A DNA stretch of 64,000 nucleotides from Hymenobacter sp. BT559. Its GTDB lineage: Bacteria; Bacteroidota; Bacteroidia; Cytophagales; Hymenobacteraceae. Location: the NCBI RefSeq assembly GCF_017571525.1, contig NZ_JAGETY010000002.1, positions 248,001 through 312,000 on the forward strand, written 5' to 3'. Below, piece by piece: positions 17,667 to 25,160 of this stretch. Every line of letters begins with the position of its first letter. Position 1 is the first letter of the stretch. Made by a program: the position numbers and the translations under genes. The notes beneath the pieces are model-generated. The model had not been told where the DNA came from. It was given only the letters and a program-made list of their open reading frames with translations, and ran no database searches.

Positions 17667-18203
17667 CTACCAGCTGCGCTGGCGATAGGTGGTGCCGGCA
17701 TAAGGGTTAGCCGGGTCGGCCGGAGCCTGGTTGGGCAGGTAGGCCGTAGCGGTAGCCATGGCCGGGTAGCCCGGAATAACCGACGCGGCAGCAAGAGCGG
17801 CCGGAGCGGCTGTGGCAGCGGCGGGCGCATAGCTATTGGCTAGGGCACTGCGGTGGGCCGGGGCAGCCGAGCGGCTAGCCATATAGGCATGGCGGTCGGC
17901 GGCAGCCGCGCGGGCAGCGTCCTGGCGCTCTATGGCGGCAATGGCGGCGGCGCGTTTCTTCTGGCGGTTGTCGATGTGCTTGCCTACGGCATAGCCAGCA
18001 CCGGCACCTACTACGCCCCCAATGAGGCCGCCCACGGCCCGGTTGCGCTTATCGATAACGGCCCCGAGGATGGCACCGCTGCCACCACCGATAATAGCGC
18101 CCTTGGCCTGCGGGCTAAACCGACGCTGGGCCTGGGCATTGAACGAGCTGGTGAGCACGGCCGCCAGCAGGAAAAGGCTGAGGAAAAGGCGAAGATTTTT
18201 CAT
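17667..18203 (-). CDS. Glycine-zipper envelope protein
   Basis: 178 residues with a signal peptide (about 1-25, cleavage after AQA). The segment GAIIGGGSGAILGAVIDKRNRAVGGLIGGVVGAGAGYAVG is a paired glycine-zipper (YMGG / Gly-zipper 2TM-like) motif, which inserts into or spans membranes as a small hairpin. It is followed by a basic, Ala-rich linker and a low-complexity Ala/Pro tail. Such proteins are usually outer-membrane or periplasmic structural factors of unknown role. It is adjacent to the DUF4440 lipoprotein on the same strand, 93 bases apart. Confidence 0.85.
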   Translation of the reverse strand: MKNLRLFLSLFLLAAVLTSSFNAQAQRRFSPQAKGAIIGGGSGAILGAVIDKRNRAVGGLIGGVVGAGAGYAVGKHIDNRQKKRAAAIAAIERQDAARAAAADRHAYMASRSAAPAHRSALANSYAPAAATAAPAALAAASVIPGYPAMATATAYLPNQAPADPANPYAGTTYRQRSW

Positions 18204-18347
18204 GGCAAAAGAAATCTAAATTCAACAGGATGCTAACCCTGTAAACAAGCACCGTGCCGTAACGATGAACTGCCGGGCTTAGTTACGGCCTAAGATAGGG
18301 CTAGCGCGTAGCTTCGCCACCCCGGCCACCAGGCCCGTATTGCCCCC

Positions 18348-19469
18348 ATGACACCCCTGCCACCTACTCCCAAGCAGCCCACCGAGCTGGCTTTTCCCCT
18401 CTATGTCAAGGTCCCGCTCATCCTGCTGGGGCTAGCCCTGCTGGTGCTCACGCTGCACCTGGCCGCCGACCTTATTTTCCCGCTGCTCTTTGCGGCCATC
18501 TTCGCCATTATGCTGCACCCCGTAGAGCAGTGGCTGCTGCGGCACCGGGTGCCGCCCTTGCTGGCCATTGGCCTCACGGTGGTGCTGGGGGTGGTGTCAT
18601 TGCTTGGGCTACTCTACTTTATTTATGTAGAATCCATGCACTTAGGCGCCCAGCTGCCAATGTTCAAGGCCAAGCTGCTGCAAGCCACGCAGCAGTTTAC
18701 GCAGTGGCTCAACGTGCGCTTCGGCCTCACCAACCAAAAGCTGATGAGCTATGTGAACGAGGCCAGCAGCCGGGCTGCTGGCCTGCTGGGCGGCACGCTC
18801 ACGGCCGTATCGGGGCTGCTGGTGGTAGCCACGCTTATTCCGGTCTACATCTTTTTGCTGTTTCTGTACCAGCGGCGGCTCGTCGATTTTCTTACCCAGG
18901 TATTTTCGGGCGGGCAACGCCGCAACCAGGGGGTGGCCGAAGTGCTGAGCCAGAGCAAGGCCGCCATTCAAAGCTACATGGTGGGGCTGCTCATCGAAGG
19001 TGGCATTGTGGCAGTGCTCAATGTAGTGGGGCTGCTGGCGCTGGGTATTCCGTATGCGCTGCTGCTAGGGGTGCTCGGGGCGGTGCTCAACCTTATCCCC
19101 TACATCGGCGGGCTCATTGCCATTGCCCTGCCGGTGCTCATGGCCTTCGTGGCCAAGCCCGGCTACGGCCACGCGCTGGGGGTAGTGGCAGTGTACATGG
19201 TTATTCAGTTCATCGACAACCACTTCCTCATTCCGCGCATCGTGGCGTCCAAGATTAAGGTTAATGCGCTGGTCGCCATTGTAGGCGTGCTGGTCGGCAA
19301 TGCCATTGGCGGGGTGGCCGGCATGTTTCTGGCGCTGCCCATCATCGCTATCCTCAAAATCGTGTTCGACCGCATCGAGAGCCTGCGGCCCTGGGGCCAG
19401 CTGCTGGGCGATGAGGAAGCCACCGACCGGCGGCGCACCAACAGAACAGCCTCCTCGGATAGTGTATAA
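18348..19469 (+). CDS. AI-2E family transporter
   Basis: 373 residues, multi-pass inner-membrane protein of the AI-2E (PerM/YdiK/TqsA) family with about eight predicted helices. The family core appears as LLVVATLIPVYIFLLFLYQRR, LSQSKAAIQSYMVGLLIEGGIVAVLN, LGAVLNLIPYIGGLIAIALP and the conserved IQFIDNHFLIPRIVASKIKVNALVAI block. Despite the name, members export varied small molecules or cations, so no substrate is assigned. The start codon follows TATTG and five C residues, resembling the leaderless arrangement seen at other genes here. Confidence 0.92.
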   Translation: MTPLPPTPKQPTELAFPLYVKVPLILLGLALLVLTLHLAADLIFPLLFAAIFAIMLHPVEQWLLRHRVPPLLAIGLTVVLGVVSLLGLLYFIYVESMHLGAQLPMFKAKLLQATQQFTQWLNVRFGLTNQKLMSYVNEASSRAAGLLGGTLTAVSGLLVVATLIPVYIFLLFLYQRRLVDFLTQVFSGGQRRNQGVAEVLSQSKAAIQSYMVGLLIEGGIVAVLNVVGLLALGIPYALLLGVLGAVLNLIPYIGGLIAIALPVLMAFVAKPGYGHALGVVAVYMVIQFIDNHFLIPRIVASKIKVNALVAIVGVLVGNAIGGVAGMFLALPIIAILKIVFDRIESLRPWGQLLGDEEATDRRRTNRTASSDSV

Positions 19470-19798
19470 GATTTCGGCTTTTTCACGAAATTTTCAGCCT
19501 TCTTAATATCCAATTTCGCACTGCGCAATTCCCGGGCCAATTCGTTGGCATTAGGCTAGCCTGCTGCATAGCCAAACCCTTATACTCCTGAAAATATAAG
19601 CGTATTGCCTTTAAACCCATTTTCTCTGGAAACCAAAGCGTAAATACCGTCTAAATCAAGGCTATTGCGCTTCATATTTATTCATCAAAAATTCATAAAT
19701 CATGAATTTGGTAGGTAAGGAGATTTTCCTACCTTGCGCCGCCTTCGCCTAAAAGCCGCAGGTGTGCTGCCCTTTCTCTCTTTACCAAACCAGTTCCT
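19470..19798. promoter_or_regulatory. AT-rich region with Bacteroidota-type promoter for M4 protease
   Basis: This 329-base gap is much AT-richer than its surroundings. It holds TTTG at 19707-19710 and TACCTTGC at 19730-19737, separated by 19 bases. That is the spacing of the Bacteroidota housekeeping promoter (TTTG, then TAnnTTTG). The predicted leader to the ATG at 19799 is about 55 bases. GGTAGG and CCTACC around 19710-19733 can form a small hairpin. No convincing gene was seen; a short minus-strand frame over the first 70 bases is mostly a shadow of the transporter gene. Confidence 0.5.
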
Positions 19799-22309
19799 AT
19801 GTTCCACAAGTACCACGCAGTGGCTTGGCTTGCCATGTCCGCCGCTACCCTCCCCCACCTCGCTCACGCGCAAGATGGCCGCGTAGCCCGCAAAGAAGTT
19901 GGTCCCGACGGCCAGCCCACGCTCATCCAGTTTTCGGCCGAAGGTCGCCTCGCCGCCCGCGCCGTAGATGGCGCCCTGGTGATTCGCCAGCAGCTGGCGC
20001 TTGGCACCGACGACCAGTTTAAGCTGGCCCGCACCGAAACCGACCAGCTCGGCTTCAGCCACCAGAAGTTTGAGCAGTACTACAAGGGCGTGAAGGTGGA
20101 GCACGCCACGTACACAGCCCACTCGCGCGGCGGCCAGATTGAAACGCTAAGCGGTGACTTCGAGAAAATCGGGGCCGTGAGCGTAACGCCTTCGCTGAGC
20201 GCCGACGCGGCCCTGGCTAGGGCCCTGAGCTTTGTGGGTGCCAAAAAATACATGTGGCAGGATGCCCGCGAAGAGGCCGGCCTGAAAGCCCAGGAAAACG
20301 ACCCGACTGCCAGCTACAAGCCCCAGGGCGAGCTGGTGCTGGTGCGCGACGCCCGCCAGAATGCCGAAAATGCCCCGCTGGTGCTGGCCTGGAAATTCAA
20401 CGTCTATGCGCAGCAGCCGGTGAGCCGCGCGTATCTCTATGTAGATGCGCACTCGGGCGAGGTAGTGCTGAAGGATGACATCATCAAGCACAGCACCCGC
20501 AGCGCCAAGGGCACGCGCAGCACCAACGCCACGGCCTCCACGGCTACGTTTGCCACTGCCTACAGCGGCACCCGCTCTTTGGCCGACGAAACGGCCACCG
20601 GCGGCTACCACCTGCGCGAGTACACCCGCGGCTTGGGCATCGAAACCTACAACTGCAAAAAGAGCAACAGCTACACCAGCGCTACCGATTTTATCGACGC
20701 CGATAACAACTGGACGTCGGCCGAGTACAACAACGCCAACTTCGACAACGTGGCCGGCGATGCGCACTTCGGCGCCCAAAGCACCTACGACTACTGGAAA
20801 GGCGTATTCGGCCGCAACTCGTATGACAATGCCGGCGCCAAAATCAAGAGCTACGTGCACTACGACGACACGCCCGGCGACGGCGTGGGCTACGAGAATG
20901 CCTACTGGAACGGCTCGGTGATGACCTACGGCGACGGCGCCAGCACCTTCAAGCCCCTGACGGCGCTCGACGTGTGCGGCCACGAAATCGGCCACGCGGT
21001 GTGCGAAAAAACTGCTAACCTGACCTATTCCAACGAGTCGGGCGCCATGAACGAGGGCCTCTCCGATATCTGGGGGGCTAGCGTGGAGAAATACACGGTT
21101 GATAAATACGCCCTCACCGGCAAATCGACTTACCTCATCGGCGAGGAAATCATGAAGGCCGGCGGCGCGCTCCGCTCCATGAGTAGCCCCAATACTTATA
21201 GCCAGCCGGCCTACTACAAAGGCAGCTACTGGTACACCGGCACCTCCGACAACGGCGGTGTGCACACCAACTCGGGCGTGCTCAACTACTGGTACTACCT
21301 CATCAGCGCGGGCAAAACCGGCACCAACGAAAAGGGCGCTTCTTTTGCCGTAACGGGCATTGGCCTCACGGACGCCGCTAAAATCACTTTCCGCATGGAA
21401 AGTGTGTATATGACGGCCAGCTCGACCTACGCCAACGCCCGCACCTACTCTATCCAGGCGGCTACCGACCTGTTTGGTGCCGCTTCGACCCAGGCCCAGT
21501 CCGTAACCAACGCCTGGGCAGCCGTGGGCATCGGCGCGGCCTACAGCGGCGGGGGCACTACTACTCCGCCGCCCACTACGGTTACCTATTGCAGCAGCAA
21601 GGGCACCAGCCAGTCGTATGAGTACATCGACCTGGTACAGCTGGGCAGCATCAACCGCACCTCGGGCGCCGATGGCGGCTACTACAACGGCACGGCCCTG
21701 AGCACTACCGTGGCCGCCGGCAGCAGCCAGACCATGACCCTGAGCGCCGGCTTCACGGGCTCGACCTACACCGAGTACTGGGGTATTTACGTTGACTGGA
21801 ACCAGAACGGCACCTTTGAGAGCGCCGAGCGCATGGACTACGGCTCGGTAGCGGGCACGGCCGGCAACCTCACCAGCACCTGGACGGTGCCGACCACTGC
21901 CAAGAGCGGCACCACCCGCCTGCGCGTGGTGATGAGCGACAACTCGGCCACCACGGCCTGCGGCAGCTACAGCTACGGTGAAACCGAGGACTACAGCATC
22001 ACCGTGACGGGCGGCACCATTGCAGCCCCGGCCCCGGCCACCCTAGCAGGCCCCGCCAAGTCGGGCCTCAGCGCCGAAGCCGTGCTGAGCCTCTTCCCCA
22101 ACCCGGCCAGCAGCCTCCTCACGCTCTCGCTGAGCTCGAACGCCGAGCTGACCAAAGTAGAAGTGCTTGACGCCCGTGGCGCAGCCGTATCGGCCGCCCG
22201 CTACCAGGGCAATGGCCAACTCGACGTGTCGGGCCTGGCCGGCGGCCTCTACCTGCTACGCGCCACCGATGGCCAGCGCACCTACGTGCAGCGGTTTGTG
22301 AAGCAATAA
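19799..22309 (+). CDS. Secreted M4 (thermolysin-like) metalloprotease with GEVED and T9SS sorting domains
   Basis: 836 residues. In order: signal peptide (cleavage near AHA, residue 23), FTP/PepSY propeptide (about 40-220), M4 catalytic domain, GEVED beta domain (about 600-740, ending GETEDYSITV) and a type A T9SS C-terminal sorting domain (about 765-836, LFPNPASSLLTLSL to the basic tail RFVKQ). The zinc site is His395-Glu396-x2-His399 with Glu419 in NEGLSDIWG. It would be secreted through the outer membrane by the type IX system, trimmed, and attached to the surface as a general protease. PorQ and a PorE-like protein are encoded further along. A perfect palindrome follows the stop. Confidence 0.95.
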   Translation: MFHKYHAVAWLAMSAATLPHLAHAQDGRVARKEVGPDGQPTLIQFSAEGRLAARAVDGALVIRQQLALGTDDQFKLARTETDQLGFSHQKFEQYYKGVKVEHATYTAHSRGGQIETLSGDFEKIGAVSVTPSLSADAALARALSFVGAKKYMWQDAREEAGLKAQENDPTASYKPQGELVLVRDARQNAENAPLVLAWKFNVYAQQPVSRAYLYVDAHSGEVVLKDDIIKHSTRSAKGTRSTNATASTATFATAYSGTRSLADETATGGYHLREYTRGLGIETYNCKKSNSYTSATDFIDADNNWTSAEYNNANFDNVAGDAHFGAQSTYDYWKGVFGRNSYDNAGAKIKSYVHYDDTPGDGVGYENAYWNGSVMTYGDGASTFKPLTALDVCGHEIGHAVCEKTANLTYSNESGAMNEGLSDIWGASVEKYTVDKYALTGKSTYLIGEEIMKAGGALRSMSSPNTYSQPAYYKGSYWYTGTSDNGGVHTNSGVLNYWYYLISAGKTGTNEKGASFAVTGIGLTDAAKITFRMESVYMTASSTYANARTYSIQAATDLFGAASTQAQSVTNAWAAVGIGAAYSGGGTTTPPPTTVTYCSSKGTSQSYEYIDLVQLGSINRTSGADGGYYNGTALSTTVAAGSSQTMTLSAGFTGSTYTEYWGIYVDWNQNGTFESAERMDYGSVAGTAGNLTSTWTVPTTAKSGTTRLRVVMSDNSATTACGSYSYGETEDYSITVTGGTIAAPAPATLAGPAKSGLSAEAVLSLFPNPASSLLTLSLSSNAELTKVEVLDARGAAVSAARYQGNGQLDVSGLAGGLYLLRATDGQRTYVQRFVKQ

Positions 22310-22329
22310 ACTCTCATTTCCTGCTAATA

Positions 22330-22391
22330 ACCCGCTTCTAAAATCAACAAGCCCGGCCAATTGGCCGGGCTTGTTGATTTTAGAAGCGGGT
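22330..22391. repeat. Perfect 62-base palindrome (31-bp arms, no loop)
   Basis: Arms 22330-22360 and 22361-22391 are exact reverse complements centred on AATT. The core GCCCGGCC/GGCCGGGC is GC-rich and the outer part AT-richer. It lies between the convergent protease and STAS-like genes and can work as a bidirectional terminator. The lack of any mismatch over 31 base pairs is more than termination requires. Confidence 0.95.
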
Positions 22392-22402
22392 GGGGCTAGC
22401 CA

Positions 22403-22807
22403 CTAGTCTACACTGGCTAGCCAGTCTTTGGCCTCGGGCAGGGTATCGAAGCGCCGAAATACGAACCCGGCCGGCGCCATGCTTACCACCGATTGGGTCG
22501 AGAGGCGGTGCAGGGGGTTAGCCCCTTCCACAATGGCGCAGTGCCGCACGCCGGCCCGGGTCATGGCGCGCGGTATCCAGTCGGCCGTTATCCACTGTTG
22601 GGCTGCGGCCGGGAGGGGTGCCCGCTGGCCATGCTCTGACAAGATGCGGCGGCTGCCGGTGCTCAGCAGCAGGGCCAGCGCCTGCTCGTAAAAAGCTTCA
22701 ATAATGGCCTGCGACAGGCGCCCCGGGGCCCAGGCCAGGCGTACGTAGCCGGCTACATCATAATAAATCCGACCAGCAGGGCTTTCAAAGTAGAGTTTTT
22801 CCGGCAT
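22403..22807 (-). CDS. Small STAS/SEC14-like cytoplasmic protein
   Basis: 134 residues, soluble, no signal. The pattern of a beta hairpin (LYFESPAGRIYYDVAGYVRLAW), a helix, RRILSEHGQR, a WI...P...GVRHCAIV strand-helix pair, FVFRRFDTLPEAKDWL and stop matches the STAS/SpoIIAA-like fold common in Hymenobacter-type genomes. A second protein of the same build is encoded at 32965-33396. Role unknown; probably an anti-sigma-antagonist-like or lipid-binding module without partner nearby. It is convergent with the M4 protease. Confidence 0.72.
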   Translation of the reverse strand: MPEKLYFESPAGRIYYDVAGYVRLAWAPGRLSQAIIEAFYEQALALLLSTGSRRILSEHGQRAPLPAAAQQWITADWIPRAMTRAGVRHCAIVEGANPLHRLSTQSVVSMAPAGFVFRRFDTLPEAKDWLASVD

Positions 22808-22964
22808 TCAGGACGTGATATTAAATAGGTAATAATAAAGCGAACCGACAAAGCTACTGCGCCCGGCCCGCACTAGCCCCAGGGCGATGCTAAAGACCGG
22901 GAGCTTGCCCCAAGTATGGCTACCCTACCAGGGAGTTTGCAACCAGGGCCGTAGTATTGCGCCT

Positions 22965-23363
22965 GTGACGACTGCCCCTATGCCGCTAGCCCCACCGCGC
23001 GCCTTGCCGCCACCCTACGCTCCTGGCTTGCATGTGCTGGCCACCTTTGGCGCCCCCACCGCCCGGCTGCAAGATGCAGCCGGCAGCCGGCTGTTTTTCA
23101 GCGATTTGGTAACCCAGCTAGGTCTCACCTGCGTGGGTGAGGTCTACCACACCTTTGCCGATAGTGGCGGCTTCACGGCAGTGTTGGCGCTCACCGAGTC
23201 GCACCTCAGCATTCATACCTGGCCCGAGCACGGGCTGGCTACGTTCGACGTGTTTTTGTCGAACTTCCGGCACGACAACCACGCCACCGTGCGCCGCGCT
23301 TATGCCGAAACGCTCGCATTTTTTGAGGGCGAAGCCCAGGCTTACGCCGAAGTGCTGCGATGA
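22965..23363 (+). CDS. Divergent AdoMet decarboxylase (pyruvoyl, SpeH-like) protein
   Basis: 132 residues from the GTG at 22965, preferred because TAGTATTG ends five bases before it; an ATG at 22980 is the alternative. LTESHLSIHTWPEHG is the self-cleavage site of prokaryotic AdoMet decarboxylases: Glu78/Ser79 is the cut that creates the pyruvoyl group, and His84 is the conserved processing histidine. At the place of the catalytic Cys (20 residues after the pyruvoyl Ser, normally DVFTCG), this protein has Ser99 in DVFLSNF. Some homologues of this fold have become ornithine or arginine decarboxylases, so the substrate may differ. It opens the 22965-30102 gene set, overlapping the next gene by four bases. 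Confidence 0.85.
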   Translation: MTTAPMPLAPPRALPPPYAPGLHVLATFGAPTARLQDAAGSRLFFSDLVTQLGLTCVGEVYHTFADSGGFTAVLALTESHLSIHTWPEHGLATFDVFLSNFRHDNHATVRRAYAETLAFFEGEAQAYAEVLR

Positions 23364-24706
23364 GCGAGCTAGCCCCCTCCCCAGCTACGGTGGTCTGGGT
23401 TACCTGCCCGCAGTGCGCTGCGCCCCTGCCCTGCCAAGACCCCGCCCACAGCCGCTACTTTGGCTGCGCGCGGTGCCGCACGTTTTTTCGGGCCAATCCG
23501 CTAGCCCCCGCCAGCGGGGCCCAGCGCCTCGATGGCTTCAAAACTGCCCTTGAACCCGGCCCCAGCCTTCCGCTAGGCCAGGTGGCGCTGCTGGGTGGCT
23601 ACCGCTGCCGCCTAACGGGCTACCAGGTGCGCGGCGAACAAAACGACCGCCTGGCCGAGTGGCGCGAGTACCAGCTGCGCCCCGCCGAGCCCCTGACTGG
23701 CGACGACCCAGCCGACTTTCCGCTGCAATTGGCCGAATATCAAGGCCACTGGCTGCTGGTACGGCGGGCCTGGCAGGCGCCCGATGTGGTGGGCCCACGC
23801 TCGGCGCAGGACGGCAGCTGGGAAGACGAAACCGGCCGCAGCTACCAGCTGTGGCACCGCTACCAGCCGCTTATTCGCGATGCACTAGGTGAATTTGACT
23901 GGAATATTCTCGATGACGAAGACCTGCGCCTGACGGAGTATATCAGCCCGCCATACTTGCTGGCTAGCGAGCAGCTGCGCAGCGACCGGCCTAGCTGGTA
24001 CCTGGCGCAATATCTGGAGCCCGAGCAGGTGGCCCAGGCGTTTGGGCTGGCGCGCCCCAGCCTGCCCGTGCGCCGGGGCGTGGGTGCGGCTCAGCCCAAC
24101 CCAACGCAGCACTGGCCGCAGCTCGCACGCCTGGCCGGGCTGGTGGCGGGCCTGCTGACAGTGCTACAAATCCTGTTTTTCCTGCTTAAGCCAACGGTAA
24201 ACGGAGCTGAAGAATTTGTAGTAACCTCGCCCGACCGGGCTGGCTATCAGCAAATGGTAGTTTCCAAGTCGTTTGAGATGCGTGAGCCCGGCGCCCTGGC
24301 CGTAACACTGGAAACTCCTGACCTCAACAACCATTGGGCCGAGATAACTGCTAGCCTAGTGAACGAGCAAACCGGCCGGGGCTACGAGTTTACCCGCTCG
24401 CTCGAATACTACGAAGGGGTAGAAGACGGCGAGCACTGGACCGAAGGCAGCCGCTCGGTTGATGCTATTATAAGCGCCGTGCCCGCCGGTCATTACCACT
24501 TTAACTTCTATCCTACTCTGGAAAAAGACACCGGTGCGGTAGCCCTGATACTACGCCTAGAGGAGAATACAGCCTTGTGGTCTAACTACTTGCTAATAAT
24601 GAGCGTGCTAGCGCTGCTGCCGCTGTGGGTATGGTTGCGCCGCCGCAGCTTCGAGCAAGACCGCTGGTCCAACAGCGATTTTAACCCTTATGCTACTGAA
24701 AATTAA
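23360..24706 (+). CDS. Zinc-ribbon / DUF4178 membrane protein
   Basis: 448 residues. The N-terminus has a zinc ribbon: Cys16-x2-Cys19 and Cys36-x2-Cys39. One or two DUF4178 domains follow (LGQVALLGGYRCRLTGYQVRGEQN...WREYQL, and LWHRYQPLIRDALGEFDWNILDDEDLRLTEYISPPYLLASE). A membrane helix lies at about residues 258-275, then an extracytoplasmic beta domain, and a last helix near 415-432. DUF4178 proteins repeatedly occur beside AdoMet-decarboxylase and aminopropyltransferase-like genes, and that is so here. The ATG overlaps the stop of the preceding gene (ATGA), indicating coupled translation. The molecular role is unknown; a zinc-dependent scaffold is one possibility. Confidence 0.85.
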   Translation: MSELAPSPATVVWVTCPQCAAPLPCQDPAHSRYFGCARCRTFFRANPLAPASGAQRLDGFKTALEPGPSLPLGQVALLGGYRCRLTGYQVRGEQNDRLAEWREYQLRPAEPLTGDDPADFPLQLAEYQGHWLLVRRAWQAPDVVGPRSAQDGSWEDETGRSYQLWHRYQPLIRDALGEFDWNILDDEDLRLTEYISPPYLLASEQLRSDRPSWYLAQYLEPEQVAQAFGLARPSLPVRRGVGAAQPNPTQHWPQLARLAGLVAGLLTVLQILFFLLKPTVNGAEEFVVTSPDRAGYQQMVVSKSFEMREPGALAVTLETPDLNNHWAEITASLVNEQTGRGYEFTRSLEYYEGVEDGEHWTEGSRSVDAIISAVPAGHYHFNFYPTLEKDTGAVALILRLEENTALWSNYLLIMSVLALLPLWVWLRRRSFEQDRWSNSDFNPYATEN

Positions 24707-24717
24707 CGCTACCCATT

Positions 24718-24930
24718 ATGCTTGACTTTCTTCGGGACTACTGGCTAGCCGTGCGGCGCTGGCCGGTGTATGCGGGGCTAGCCGCGCTGGGCTTGGCCAC
24801 TTTCGTGGGGACTGGCCTGCGCGGCTACCGCCTGCTCGGCGACGACAACGAGAGCACGGAAGCCGAGCGCGGCGGCCCGGGCAGCCACGGCGGGGCGCAC
24901 GGCGGCCACGGCGTTTTCTACCACAAATAG
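24718..24930 (+). CDS. Small membrane protein with His/Gly-rich tail
   Basis: 70 residues. A basic-aromatic N-terminus (FLRDYWLAVRRWPVY) leads into one membrane helix (about residues 18-34), then an acidic linker and a tail with five His among Gly residues (GSHGGAHGGHGVFYHK). No family recognised. The tail could bind metal. It lies 11 bases after the DUF4178 gene and 14 before the DUF350 gene, so it is almost certainly part of the same transcript. Codon use fits its neighbours, supporting a real gene in spite of its size. Confidence 0.75.
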   Translation: MLDFLRDYWLAVRRWPVYAGLAALGLATFVGTGLRGYRLLGDDNESTEAERGGPGSHGGAHGGHGVFYHK

Positions 24931-24944
24931 CTTTCCCTTGCCTC

Positions 24945-25160
24945 ATGGAATACCTCAACCTCAAGGCCCTCACCGCCTCCGTCGTGTACTCGCTGCTGGG
25001 CATCGTTATTCTGGTGGTCAGCTTCTACTTATTTAACAAGCTGACACCCGGCACCTTGCGCCGTGAAATTATAGAAGAGCACAACACGGCCCTGGCCATT
25101 ATGAGCGCGGCATTTATGCTGGCGGTGGCCCTTATTATCAGCGCGGCCATTCATGGGTGA
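24945..25160 (+). CDS. DUF350 membrane protein
   Basis: 71 residues with two membrane helices (about 12-31 and 48-68). The helices are joined by a charged segment. IIEEHNTALAIMSAAFMLAVALIISAAIHG matches the end of DUF350, with the conserved Glu/Asn-Thr-Ala before the second helix. Most DUF350 proteins have two such units; this is a single unit and could work as a dimer. Function unknown; the family travels with aminopropyltransferase-like genes and with membrane-stress genes. It overlaps the next gene by eight bases, so translation is probably coupled. Confidence 0.88.
   Translation: MEYLNLKALTASVVYSLLGIVILVVSFYLFNKLTPGTLRREIIEEHNTALAIMSAAFMLAVALIISAAIHG

Noticed and set aside
19205..19540. 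111-codon minus-strand frame across the end of the transporter gene
   Set aside because: Two thirds lie antisense to the conserved transporter end; the remaining part has no recognisable domain.
20147..21265. 372-codon open frame opposite the M4 protease
   Set aside because: Val/Ala/Gly-rich shadow over the well-defined catalytic domain; no family features.
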